From an uncultured Dorea sp. (GTDB lineage: Bacteria > Bacillota > Clostridia > Lachnospirales > Lachnospiraceae): a DNA stretch of 56,000 nt. The notes beneath the pieces were generated by a model. That model did not search any database. It was not told where the DNA came from and saw nothing but the letters and a program-made list of their open reading frames with translations. Position 1 is the stretch's first letter; the number at the start of each line of letters is the position of its first letter. Below are positions 9,646-17,293 of this stretch, one piece after another. A program made the position numbers and the translations under genes. The stretch is taken from the NCBI GenBank assembly GCA_947652615.1, contig CANTDX010000019.1, forward strand, positions 1 to 56,000. Direction: 5' to 3'.

Positions 9646-9674
9646 TTGTCAACGGGAATCAAGTAGTGTATAAT
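9646..9674 (+). promoter_or_regulatory. Promoter of the TetR-family gene
   Basis: TTGTCA (9646-9651) and TATAAT (9669-9674) are separated by 17 bases, about 50 bases before the start codon. Confidence 0.7.
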
Positions 9675-9722
9675 TTAACGGATTAGCAAATAAACGATTA
9701 TTTTTGAGAGAAGTGATCGCTA

Positions 9723-10352
9723 TTGGATGACACAAGAATGAGAATTATTTCGGCAGCGATGAAGGCCGTGCGGCAGTACGGCTTGGAAGGTGTGCGGATT
9801 CAGAACATAAGTAAGTTGGCAGGAGTGTCTCCAGGGGCGTTGTATCGCTACTTCGACAGTAAAGAACAGTTGATGATGGAATGCTTCACCTATGTAGACA
9901 AGCAGGCGGCCGGGATTTTTGACTGCATGAAGTTTGATCCCCGGAATATGCTTACAGATCCGATGGAAGCAGTGAGGAGCCTGTGGGTGCCATATTTTCG
10001 TTTTTGGCTGGCAAGACCGGATGAGACGGTCTTTTATCATCGGTTCCGGGACAGCGCTTTTTTTCCGGCATACGATAAGAGCCGGGATGCCAGTTATTTT
10101 GATAGATTCGTTGGAATGGTACAGGTATTTTGGGAGGCATTTCCTAATTTGAGACAGATTAACCAGGATTTACTGTGGCTTCATGTGCTTACCAGTACGG
10201 TGATGTATGCCAAGTATGTGGTGGAAGGAGTGCTTCCGGATAATCAGGAGACTGAGGACACGATCTTCCGATTTTTGACAGAGGGGCTGAGCGGCTACCT
10301 GATTTCCGACAAGGATAAGAACAGGAAATTACAGTCCCGGAATACAGAGTAA
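9723..10352 (+). CDS. TetR/AcrR-family transcriptional regulator
   Basis: Regulator of 209 aa with a clear N-terminal TetR helix-turn-helix, residues 6-50: RIISAAMKAVRQYGLEGVRI, then KLAGVSPGALYRYFDSKEQL. The C-terminal ligand domain is poorly conserved and contains many aromatic residues. A TTG start at 9723 is used here; an ATG five codons later is possible. It is monocistronic, with its own promoter upstream and a terminator at 10363. The target is not evident: the downstream nuclease has its own promoter, which lacks an obvious palindrome. Confidence 0.88.
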   Translation: MDDTRMRIISAAMKAVRQYGLEGVRIQNISKLAGVSPGALYRYFDSKEQLMMECFTYVDKQAAGIFDCMKFDPRNMLTDPMEAVRSLWVPYFRFWLARPDETVFYHRFRDSAFFPAYDKSRDASYFDRFVGMVQVFWEAFPNLRQINQDLLWLHVLTSTVMYAKYVVEGVLPDNQETEDTIFRFLTEGLSGYLISDKDKNRKLQSRNTE

Positions 10353-10362
10353 CATTGTTTTG

Positions 10363-10392
10363 GCCCTTTGCCATTATGGCGGAGGGCTTTTT
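10363..10392 (+). terminator. Terminator after the tetR-type gene (copy A of a repeated cassette)
   Basis: GCCCTTTGCC / GGCGGAGGGC form a 10-bp stem (with G-T pairs) around an ATTAT loop, followed by TTTTT. It is the first part of a roughly 90-bp element repeated at 17175. Confidence 0.85.
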
Positions 10393-10406
10393 GATGTATT
10401 TATACA

Positions 10407-10435
10407 TTGATTATTGAAGTGTTTCTGGTTAAAAT
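10407..10435 (+). promoter_or_regulatory. Promoter of the nuclease lipoprotein gene (copy A)
   Basis: TTGATT (10407-10412), 17 bases, TAAAAT (10430-10435). The sequence is nearly the same as the promoter at 17229-17257. Confidence 0.65.
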
Positions 10436-10458
10436 ATAAGGAAATGGGAGGGGATAAG

Positions 10459-11346
10459 ATGAAGTACATAAGTAAGAAATGGGCGCTTTTGCTGGTTTGG
10501 CTCTGCTGCCTGTATTGTACGGCGTGCGCAGGATTTTTGCCTGTCACAGATCTGCAGGACGCATCGGATCTGCAGGAGACGGTATCGCTTGCAGAGATAC
10601 CGGAGTATGCAGGGGAGCCTTATGTTATAATCAACGGGAATGAGCCGGATTTTACAGAGGAGGAATGGTCTGAAGACTCGTTTGAGATGTACAGCGAACA
10701 GGATTCTCTTGGAAGATGCGGTACGGCGTACGCCTGTGTGGGGAGAGACCTGATGCCAACAGAAGAACGCGGGAGCATCGGACAGGTGAAGCCGACAGGA
10801 TGGCATACCATCAAATATGACAGCGTGGACGGGAAATATCTGTACAACCGCTGCCATCTGATCGGCTACCAGTTATCCGGAGAAAATGACAATGAACAGA
10901 ACCTGATTACCGGTACCCGGTATATGAATGTGGAGGGTATGCTTCCCTTCGAGAACATGGTGGCGGACTATGTGGAGGAGACCGGCAATCATGTGCTGTA
11001 CCGGGTGACACCGATCTTCGAAGGGGAGAATCTGTTGGCAAGCGGTGTGCAGATGGAAGCATTCTCTGTAGAGGATGAAGGAGAAGGGATCTTGTTTCAT
11101 GTATTCGTCTACAATGCCCAACCGGGGATCTCTATTGATTATGCGACGGGGGAGAGCGCCTTATCTGGGGAGGAAAAGGTGCCTGCGAAGGCGCAGGCGG
11201 GCGAGATACGCGGCAATTCCAGGTCTAAGATCTACCACTGCCCGGGGCAGGCGGCTTATGAGGAGATGGCGGGTTCTAAGAACCTGGTGATATTTGAGAC
11301 GGAACAGGAGGCAGAAGCAGCAGGCTACCGCAAGGCGAAGCGGTAA
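10459..11346 (+). CDS. Secreted DNA/RNA non-specific endonuclease, lipoprotein (EndA-like)
   Basis: Protein of 295 aa. The N-terminus has a signal peptide ending in a lipobox-like LYCTACAG (Cys at about 23), so it is probably tethered outside the membrane. Residues about 90-230 match the streptococcal EndA/mitogenic-factor branch of the beta-beta-alpha-metal nucleases: GRCGTAYACVGRDLMP, then YNRCHLIGYQLSGENDN with the presumed general-base His, then NLITGTRYMNVEGMLPFE. The ATG at 10459 follows GGGAGGGGATAAG; an earlier in-frame ATG at 10414 lies upstream of the predicted transcription start. The likely role is degradation of extracellular nucleic acid for nutrition or DNA uptake. Confidence 0.88.
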   Translation: MKYISKKWALLLVWLCCLYCTACAGFLPVTDLQDASDLQETVSLAEIPEYAGEPYVIINGNEPDFTEEEWSEDSFEMYSEQDSLGRCGTAYACVGRDLMPTEERGSIGQVKPTGWHTIKYDSVDGKYLYNRCHLIGYQLSGENDNEQNLITGTRYMNVEGMLPFENMVADYVEETGNHVLYRVTPIFEGENLLASGVQMEAFSVEDEGEGILFHVFVYNAQPGISIDYATGESALSGEEKVPAKAQAGEIRGNSRSKIYHCPGQAAYEEMAGSKNLVIFETEQEAEAAGYRKAKR

Positions 11347-11386
11347 GCGGGATCAGGTTATCAGGCAGCAGAAGCGGCCGCCGCGT

Positions 11387-12712
11387 CTATTTTGCTTTCA
11401 ATAGTATTGCTGCCTTGAAGAGCTGATTCTGATATTCGAATTTTGATACTCCATTATATTGTTCAATAATATTAAGGACTGAGGAGATTCCGATCCCCTT
11501 ACGTCCTTTTTTCTTTGAAGAAATGAAGACATTCCCGGATCTCAGGATCTCTCCCTCATAGCTGTTTTCGATAATAATGGTCAGTAGGAAATTAGTGGTT
11601 GCTGATATTTTTACATTGATAAATCGGTCTTGTGACTTCATCCGTGTGCAGGCTTCGACGGCATTTTCCAGAAGGTTGGAGATGACGGCGCACAAGTCTA
11701 TTTCGGGGAGGAGCGGTTCTTTTGGGAGCGATATGGAGACATTGAAGGCAGAGTCCCGATCCTCTGCAAGCTCCTTATAATACCCGATCAGGGAGTTCAG
11801 GGCGAGGTTATCGCAGAATATATCTGCCGGAGAAGCTAGGGAGGAGAGATATTCTTTTACATAATCATTCAATCCCTGAATATCTTCTGCCTTAATATAG
11901 CTGCTGATCACCAGAAGGTGGTGGCGCATATCGTGGCGCTGTCTGCCGGTCTGTTCAATCTGGCGCTGGAGAGTCTCTGCCTGCTTGTGCTGAGAGTCAG
12001 AGACAGTCTCGGAGATATGCAGCTTCTCGGAAAGATTCGCATTTTCACTGATGACAATGACCATCCGCATGATCAGGACATAGGTGGCGAAGGTAAGGAT
12101 CACCCAGAGCGGCGGGATGAAGTAGAAGAATCTGTCCGGCACAGACCCCGGGGCAGAGATATTCTGAGAAAATAGAAGATTATAGAGGAGGTTGTTGCAG
12201 ATCGGGATGATCCATACCTGATTCCATATGGAAAAGGAGGCAGTATAGTCCAGGGCAGGGCGTAAGAATTTCCGGAAAAAACGGTAAATGAGAGGGAATG
12301 TGATAACCGTCAGAGCAATCCTGATTACGAACGAATCAAAGGTGTTGAAGGAGGGAAGGTGGCCGTTCAGCAGGAAAAAGGTATACATGGAAAGGAGTGT
12401 GACATGTTCTGCATAGCATTTTGCGACAGCAACGATAAAGATACCATGACCGAAACGGTAGTCGGCAGCCATGTCGAAGATGACCGCGCCAAGGATAATG
12501 GTGGACAGACCGATGACAAGGTATTTAAGCGGAAGCGAGGCGTAGCTTGCATATGTGCCGGAGCCGTAAAAGGTAACCACAAGGTACGAAAGGATAGCTC
12601 CTGCTAAATGCAGAAACACAGGGGTGTGCAGGCGGTTTCTGAATGTGAGGAGCAAGAGGGCGAAGCAGGGAAAGATAAAGCAAAGTGTATTGATGATATG
12701 TGCGGCTGTCAT
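11387..12712 (-). CDS. GHKL sensor histidine kinase (AgrC-like)
   Basis: Membrane kinase of 441 aa. The first about 210 residues contain six or so hydrophobic helices, as in peptide receptors of the AgrC/ComD class. A short coiled coil (residues 220-260) leads to the phospho-acceptor region RQRHDMRHHLLVISSYI (about 256-272), and the ATPase domain shows the N-box LCAVISNLLENAVEACTRMK and the GxG segment KKGRKGIGISSVLNIIEQY. It overlaps its response regulator by 4 bases (ATGA), so the two are translationally coupled. No agrB or agrD gene is adjacent. The ligand is unknown. Confidence 0.92.
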   Translation of the reverse strand: MTAAHIINTLCFIFPCFALLLLTFRNRLHTPVFLHLAGAILSYLVVTFYGSGTYASYASLPLKYLVIGLSTIILGAVIFDMAADYRFGHGIFIVAVAKCYAEHVTLLSMYTFFLLNGHLPSFNTFDSFVIRIALTVITFPLIYRFFRKFLRPALDYTASFSIWNQVWIIPICNNLLYNLLFSQNISAPGSVPDRFFYFIPPLWVILTFATYVLIMRMVIVISENANLSEKLHISETVSDSQHKQAETLQRQIEQTGRQRHDMRHHLLVISSYIKAEDIQGLNDYVKEYLSSLASPADIFCDNLALNSLIGYYKELAEDRDSAFNVSISLPKEPLLPEIDLCAVISNLLENAVEACTRMKSQDRFINVKISATTNFLLTIIIENSYEGEILRSGNVFISSKKKGRKGIGISSVLNIIEQYNGVSKFEYQNQLFKAAILLKAK

Positions 12713-13437
12713 AATATCATACCTCCATTTACATAATCAAAAATATAGTTGGCATATGCCTGGATGATCTCTCTTTTCTTGGATTTGGATATGGGCAGGT
12801 GCTCACCGTTTTTCAGGATAAAATCATCGCCCTCCCAGGTGTCTATATAGTCCATATTGACCATACAGTTTCGGTAACACCACAGAAATTGCCTGTATGG
12901 GGTGAGCATCGGGGAAAAGTCGCCGAAGAACATGTAAGAACGGACGACCTTTGAGGGGGTGTGTACCTGAATATAATGGTTGTGATAGTCCACATACATG
13001 ATATCAGTGACCAGGATCCGCGTCATTAGGTATCCTTCTTTCAACTCTATATAATGGGCGAATTTTTGTATGGTATTTTCAAAACGATTCAGGGCGTCTT
13101 CGAGCCGTGCGTAAGTGTACGGTTTCAGAAGGTAATCCAGGGCATGGAGCTGGAACGCTTTGACGGCGTGTTCTTTGCTGGAGGTTGAGAAGATGATCTG
13201 GCACTTGGGATTGATTCTCTTAAGCCTCTTCGCAATCAACATACCATTTGAATTCTGCATGAAAATATCGAGAAAAACAAGGTCGCAGCGCTCCTTGTCC
13301 AGTGTGTTCTCGAAATCTTTTTCGTGAATGAATTGTCTGATCGATACATGGATCTTGTGTTCATTGCAGTAGCGGCAGATATATTCAGATAAAAGCGCAA
13401 GGTCCTGCGGGCAGTCGTCAATAAGTGCGATAGTCAT
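12709..13437 (-). CDS. LytTR-family response regulator (AgrA-like)
   Basis: A 242-aa regulator. The receiver (residues 1-120) has the acidic pocket IALIDDCPQD, the phospho-acceptor Asp in DLVFLDIFMQNSNGM (about 57), and the conserved Lys in ALDYLLKPYTY. The LytTR DNA-binding domain follows (about 140-240: YVDYHNHYIQVHT, FLWCYRNCMVNMDYID, LPISKSKKREIIQAY). It is the first gene of the two-gene minus-strand operon. Its leader contains the 14-bp-stem hairpin at 13477-13509. Confidence 0.94.
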   Translation of the reverse strand: MTIALIDDCPQDLALLSEYICRYCNEHKIHVSIRQFIHEKDFENTLDKERCDLVFLDIFMQNSNGMLIAKRLKRINPKCQIIFSTSSKEHAVKAFQLHALDYLLKPYTYARLEDALNRFENTIQKFAHYIELKEGYLMTRILVTDIMYVDYHNHYIQVHTPSKVVRSYMFFGDFSPMLTPYRQFLWCYRNCMVNMDYIDTWEGDDFILKNGEHLPISKSKKREIIQAYANYIFDYVNGGMIL

Positions 13438-13476
13438 AACATCCTCCGTAATAGCATAATCAAGGCAAAACCTTTT

Positions 13477-13509
13477 GCCAGAGCGTATCTGAGCCAGATT
13501 CGCTCTGGC
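13477..13509 (-). promoter_or_regulatory. Large perfect inverted repeat in the leader of the AgrA-like gene
   Basis: GCCAGAGCG ... CGCTCTGGC enclose ATCTG-AGC-CAGAT, giving a stem of 14 base pairs with single-base opposed mismatches. On the minus strand it lies 40-70 bases before the regulator's start codon. No T-run follows on either strand, so it is not a simple terminator. It may be an operator or an RNA leader element; the role is open. Confidence 0.6.
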
Positions 13510-13584
13510 GCATTCATATTAACATATTGTAGGGTTTATTAGAACTAAAAAAATGGTAAAGTTTTATTTAATACGGTAAAAGAT

Positions 13585-13613
13585 TTGTTTTATGTAGCAA
13601 TAGGATGTATAAA
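13585..13613 (+). promoter_or_regulatory. Promoter upstream of the broken peptide and lipoprotein genes
   Basis: TTGTTT (13585-13590), 17 bases, TATAAA (13608-13613). It precedes the strong ribosome site AAAGGGGGGAAC at about 13634-13645. Confidence 0.55.
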
Positions 13614-13651
13614 GATGTGAGCGATACTAAAGTAAAGGGGGGAACAAATGA

Positions 13652-13867
13652 ATGAGAAAGATGTTAAAAAGATTATTGATACTGTAGATCATACTTGGTA
13701 TTTTATGTGCTGTTGTCGGGATTGCCGCTCTGATAGTGGGAAACCTTATGGACAGCCTTGCAGAGCTTCTGGAGATGATTTCTGTCTTCGTGTTCAGGAG
13801 CAGGAGACGAGCAGATAATTGCCATGATCTGAATAATAGCCAGGGTGACCGGCGCAAAATGCGGTAA
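13652..13867 (+). pseudogene. Small basic membrane protein interrupted by a TAG codon
   Basis: The frame from ATG 13652 reads MRKMLKRLLIL, then TAG at 13685-13687, then IILGILCAVVGIAALIVG continuing through an amphipathic helix and a basic tail (FRSRRR...RKMR) to TAA at 13867. Without the stop it would be a 71-residue protein with a positively charged N-terminus and a single membrane helix running straight across the stop, which argues that the frame was once, or still is, coding; a TGG to TAG change would explain it. A second start in another frame, ATG 13648, gives a 56-aa Cys-rich frame that looks less natural. It ends 15 bases before the next gene, suggesting one transcript. Confidence 0.5.
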
Positions 13868-13882
13868 TAGGAGGATTTGGGA

Positions 13883-15238
13883 GTGAGAGCATTGAAGAAA
13901 TTAATGATTAAGATGTTTTTATGTATGGCGCTTCTTAGTATGTTCATCACAGGGTGTGAGAAGAAGGCAGGAGATGAGAAGGAAGCAGAAAAACCGGAAG
14001 TAAAAACCGGCGAAGTGGAAGGCGTTCTGTTGGAATTCACCGGAGGTGAGATTGCACTGGAGAACGCCAAAGGAAAATATATTTTTGATGTGTCGCAGGC
14101 ATTGATCAAGACAACGAATATGCGTTCCGGCGATGAATTGATCGTTTCTTACGAGGGAGAGCTTACGGGAACGGACACCTCCGGGGTAAAAGTGACGGCT
14201 GTGCAGGACTTGGGCAATAATAATGCGGATAAAGAAGAAAAAGAAGCGGTAGGGACACTGGTAGAGGCCTCGATGAATACGATCACGATCAAGCAGAATG
14301 ACGGAACGCTGCTGACATTCCTCTCCAATAATTGTGAGCATGATATAAGGAATGGGCTTCGTGAAGGGAACTGGATCGTAGTTACATATGTCGGTGAGAT
14401 CAAAGGGGATAATACGCAAAATGTTGCTGTGGTGAAGATAACGGATCATGATGAGAATAAAATCGAGCAGACACAAAAGAGTATGAATATCAAGGCGGTT
14501 GACGAGACTGTATATGCAACGGCGGGCGTTCATATCCGTGCTTCGTATTCTACTGTATCTGAGACAGTAGGTTCGTTGGCCAAAGGCGGATCCATCAGGC
14601 GTACCGGGATCTGTGACAATGGATGGTCGCGTGTTATTTATAACAACCATGACGCGTACATTTATGGAGATTATCTGACAACGGCCGCGCCTGCACCGGA
14701 AGCAAAGCCCGCGAAGACAGACGGTTCGGCACCGGCGACTTTGCAGCAGGGAACACAGCCGGCGCCGGCGAGGACACCGGGCAGCTATCAGCCGAAACAG
14801 CAGCAGACGGCAAGCGGTACAGTGGTCGATGCAACCATGAATACGCTGACCGTGGATGTAGGCGGGCAGGTCTATACGGTCAATATTATGGATGCCGCAC
14901 ATGAGTATGCGAACGGGATACAGACGGGAAATATTGTGACGATCACATATGAGGGTAATCTGGCGGACCCGAATGTGATGGTGTTCAAAGTACAGGATCA
15001 GGATCCGAATACAGCGGCAGAAAATTCGCTCTATACAGGGGCGATTCAGGACGCAACTATGAATACGGTCACGATATTGACGGATGACGGCGCGGTGCTT
15101 ACATTTGACAAAAGCAATGCCAATGAGCAGGCGGAAGATATTCAGATTGGAATGAAGGTGGATATTACTGTTGATATGACGGCATCTGCACCGCAGGAGA
15201 ATATATTGGTCGCTAAAGAAATCAAGCTGCACGCCTGA
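13883..15238 (+). CDS. Lipoprotein with four beta-type repeats and a central SH3 domain
   Basis: About 451 aa. The start is GTG 13883, seven bases after AGGAGGA; an earlier in-frame TTG at 13877 is too close to it. A signal peptide ends at a lipobox (SMFITGC), so the protein is extracellular and lipid-anchored. Four related units of about 60 residues share the pattern GxxxxAxMNTxTIxxxDGxxLTF ... GxxVxxTYxGxL: about 35-105, 115-180, 305-365 and 372-450. Units 1-2 and 3-4 are separated by a bacterial SH3 domain (VHIRASYSTVSETVGSL ... GWSRVIY ... AYIYGDYL, about 215-270) and an Ala/Pro/Gln-rich linker. A cell-wall-binding or envelope-stress role is inferred from the SH3 domain; the repeat is not one I recognise. 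Confidence 0.82.
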   Translation: MRALKKLMIKMFLCMALLSMFITGCEKKAGDEKEAEKPEVKTGEVEGVLLEFTGGEIALENAKGKYIFDVSQALIKTTNMRSGDELIVSYEGELTGTDTSGVKVTAVQDLGNNNADKEEKEAVGTLVEASMNTITIKQNDGTLLTFLSNNCEHDIRNGLREGNWIVVTYVGEIKGDNTQNVAVVKITDHDENKIEQTQKSMNIKAVDETVYATAGVHIRASYSTVSETVGSLAKGGSIRRTGICDNGWSRVIYNNHDAYIYGDYLTTAAPAPEAKPAKTDGSAPATLQQGTQPAPARTPGSYQPKQQQTASGTVVDATMNTLTVDVGGQVYTVNIMDAAHEYANGIQTGNIVTITYEGNLADPNVMVFKVQDQDPNTAAENSLYTGAIQDATMNTVTILTDDGAVLTFDKSNANEQAEDIQIGMKVDITVDMTASAPQENILVAKEIKLHA

Positions 15239-15309
15239 GATATGAAGAGCCTGCCTCTGGCAATGATTTTCCAAAATATAATGAGGGTAGGGGTATTTGA
15301 AAAATATAC

Positions 15310-17175
15310 ATGAAAACATATGAGAAAAAATACAAGAGACAAAAGCAATATGTAACAGGTATTGATGGATTAAGAGCAATTGCAGTTCTGATGGTATTTG
15401 CTTACCATCTCAGGCTGCCGTTTGCCAGAGGCGGGCTTCTGGGCGTTACTGTATTTTTTGTTATATCGGGATTCCTGATCACGCGGATCCTTGTATCGGA
15501 ACTGGAGAGTACCGGTACGATTGATATGAAGAAGTTCTGGATCAGGCGGATCAGGAGGCTGCTTCCGGCAGTTTTGGCGATGGAGGCGGTGTTGATATTC
15601 GTAAGCGCTGTATTTAACAGGGTGTTGTTTACGAAGGCGTGTGAAGATCTGCTGTCCGTGATTTTCTGTTATAATAACTGGCGGCAGATATTCAACCAGA
15701 TTTCTTATTTTGAGAACGCAGGCGTGCCGTCGCCTCTGACACATTGCTGGTCTTTGGCGATTGAAACGCAGTTTTATATGATATATCCGCTGCTGCTTAT
15801 ATTCATTAAGAAATATAAGAACTGGAAGAAGGCGGCTTCCCGGGTAACGGCGCTTCTGGCGGTCGTTTCCATGGGAGTTATGTGGATCCTGTTCGATCCT
15901 TCCAAGGATCCCAGCAGGGTATATTACGGAACGGATACGAGGTTTTTTTCGTTGTTGTTTGGGGCATTTTTGGTATTTAAGACAACGGGCGGCAGGGTGA
16001 GGAAGGTGATATCCCCGGTAACGAGCCGTGTAATAGGGGGAGTGGCATTTGCGGGGCTTATCTGTATGATGGCCAGGGTTGACGGATACAGCAGTTTCCT
16101 GTACAGAGGCGGTCAGGGAATTGCTTCTGCCTGTACCGTTTTGGTGATCTTTTCGCTTCTGAATGGAGACAGTATCTTAAACAGGCTGCTGAGTATACGG
16201 TTCTTGAAATGGATCGGGGACCGTTCTTATGGAATCTATCTATGGCATTATCCGGTTATCATCCTGTTGAGCAAGGGCCAACAAACCTCCTGGTGGGTTA
16301 ACATCGTTGAGTTCTTGCTGGTTATTATCATATCTGATCTGTCGTACCGTTATATAGAAACGCCTATACGCAGCGGGGCTATAGGAAGAAGCATTGCTGT
16401 CATCAGAAAAAGACCTGGAACGAGGCGGGAACGAAATAGGCAGCTTAAAACGATCAGAAGGAGTATCAGGGCGGGAGCGCTGACGCTTGCCGCGGCATTG
16501 GGTGTGCTGCTGTGCGTGGCCTTCGTGCCGCGGGAAAATACACTGTCCAATGCCGGGGATATGGAGAAGAAGGCTGAAAAAGCGCAGAAGCTCGCGAACC
16601 AGAAAGCCATGCGGCTCAATGAGACGATCGGACAGGATGCCTGGCAGGACAGCCGCAAGAAGCTTCAGTCGAATGAAGAGATACTGAGCAACTTGAATCT
16701 CTTGCTGATCGGTGATTCCATCGCATTGGGGGCGATAGATCAGTTCTATGCAGAGTTCCCGGCCAGTATCAGTGATACGGCCGTCAGCAGGCAGACAACG
16801 GCCGGCGTCGGAGTCTGCAATTCCTACGTCAGTGAAAAAGGATGGAACGGAGACGGTGTGATCTTCGCCCTTGGTGCAAACGGACTGCTTCATGATTCTC
16901 TTGAGAAGATGAAGGGGCTGATCGGGGAGGATAAGCCGTTATTCGTGATCACAGTCAGGGCGCCTTATGTAAACTGGGAAGGAACGAACAACCAGAAGAT
17001 CTATGAGTTCACGGAGGATGTAGACAATGCTTATCTGATCGACTGGTATACGATCAGCGAGGGGCATGGAGAGTTCTTCGTGGAGGACGGGACACATTTG
17101 TCATCGGAAGGAATCCGGGCTTATGTGGAAGGAATCAAAGAGGCAGTTCTTAAGGTATACAGTGAACAGATTTGA
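15310..17175 (+). CDS. OatA-like membrane acyltransferase with SGNH esterase domain
   Basis: Protein of 621 aa in two parts. Residues 15-375 are an acyltransferase-3 domain with about ten helices: GIDGLRAIAVLMVFAYHL with the conserved His, GVTVFFVISGFLITRIL, FWIRRIRRLLPAVLAM, and HCWSLAIETQFYMIYPLLL. After a further helix and a coiled linker, residues about 470-620 form an SGNH domain: LLIGDSIALGAID carries the catalytic Ser, GVIFALGANG is block III, and DGTHLSSEGIRAYVEGI carries the Asp/His pair. This architecture is that of OatA, which O-acetylates peptidoglycan MurNAc and confers lysozyme resistance. Other acceptor polysaccharides cannot be excluded. The gene follows the SH3 lipoprotein by 71 bases. 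Confidence 0.9.
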   Translation: MKTYEKKYKRQKQYVTGIDGLRAIAVLMVFAYHLRLPFARGGLLGVTVFFVISGFLITRILVSELESTGTIDMKKFWIRRIRRLLPAVLAMEAVLIFVSAVFNRVLFTKACEDLLSVIFCYNNWRQIFNQISYFENAGVPSPLTHCWSLAIETQFYMIYPLLLIFIKKYKNWKKAASRVTALLAVVSMGVMWILFDPSKDPSRVYYGTDTRFFSLLFGAFLVFKTTGGRVRKVISPVTSRVIGGVAFAGLICMMARVDGYSSFLYRGGQGIASACTVLVIFSLLNGDSILNRLLSIRFLKWIGDRSYGIYLWHYPVIILLSKGQQTSWWVNIVEFLLVIIISDLSYRYIETPIRSGAIGRSIAVIRKRPGTRRERNRQLKTIRRSIRAGALTLAAALGVLLCVAFVPRENTLSNAGDMEKKAEKAQKLANQKAMRLNETIGQDAWQDSRKKLQSNEEILSNLNLLLIGDSIALGAIDQFYAEFPASISDTAVSRQTTAGVGVCNSYVSEKGWNGDGVIFALGANGLLHDSLEKMKGLIGEDKPLFVITVRAPYVNWEGTNNQKIYEFTEDVDNAYLIDWYTISEGHGEFFVEDGTHLSSEGIRAYVEGIKEAVLKVYSEQI

Positions 17176-17204
17176 CCCTTTGCCGTTATGGCGGAGGGTT
17201 TTTT
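17175..17204 (+). terminator. Terminator after the acyltransferase gene (copy B of the repeated cassette)
   Basis: ACCCTTTGCC / GGCGGAGGGT form a 10-bp stem around a GTTAT loop, followed by a T-run. It starts within the stop codon of the acyltransferase gene. The sequence is almost identical to the terminator at 10363-10392. Confidence 0.85.
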
Positions 17205-17228
17205 CAGGTTTTTCAGTGTATTTTTACG

Positions 17229-17257
17229 TTGATTATTGCGGTGTTTGTGGTTAAAAT
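17229..17257 (+). promoter_or_regulatory. Promoter of the JetB-JetC pair (copy B)
   Basis: TTGATT (17229-17234), 17 bases, TAAAAT (17252-17257). It is nearly the same in sequence and in position relative to a terminator as the promoter at 10407-10435. Confidence 0.65.
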
Positions 17258-17293
17258 AGATAAGAAATGGGGAATAGCGAAAAGGAGATTGGT

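Noticed and set aside
9612..9722. A palindromic operator for the TetR-type protein
   Set aside because: Imperfect repeats around TTTAACGGATTAGC and AAACGATTATT were examined, but no convincing symmetrical site was found.
11387..13437. A complete agr quorum-sensing locus
   Set aside because: The kinase and regulator are AgrC/AgrA-like, but no AgrB protease or AgrD-type precursor could be found on either side.
13648..13818. 56-codon Cys-rich frame starting at the ATG nearest the ribosome site (13648)
   Set aside because: Kept only as an alternative. The overlapping frame from 13652 has a coherent basic-hydrophobic-amphipathic layout apart from one stop codon, which looks more like real coding sequence.
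13919..15379. Long open frame (486 codons) on the minus strand opposite the SH3 lipoprotein gene
   Set aside because: It lies entirely antisense to a well-supported gene with lipobox, SH3 and repeats. Its translation is rich in Arg, His, Cys and Ile with no domain pattern, as expected for a shadow frame.
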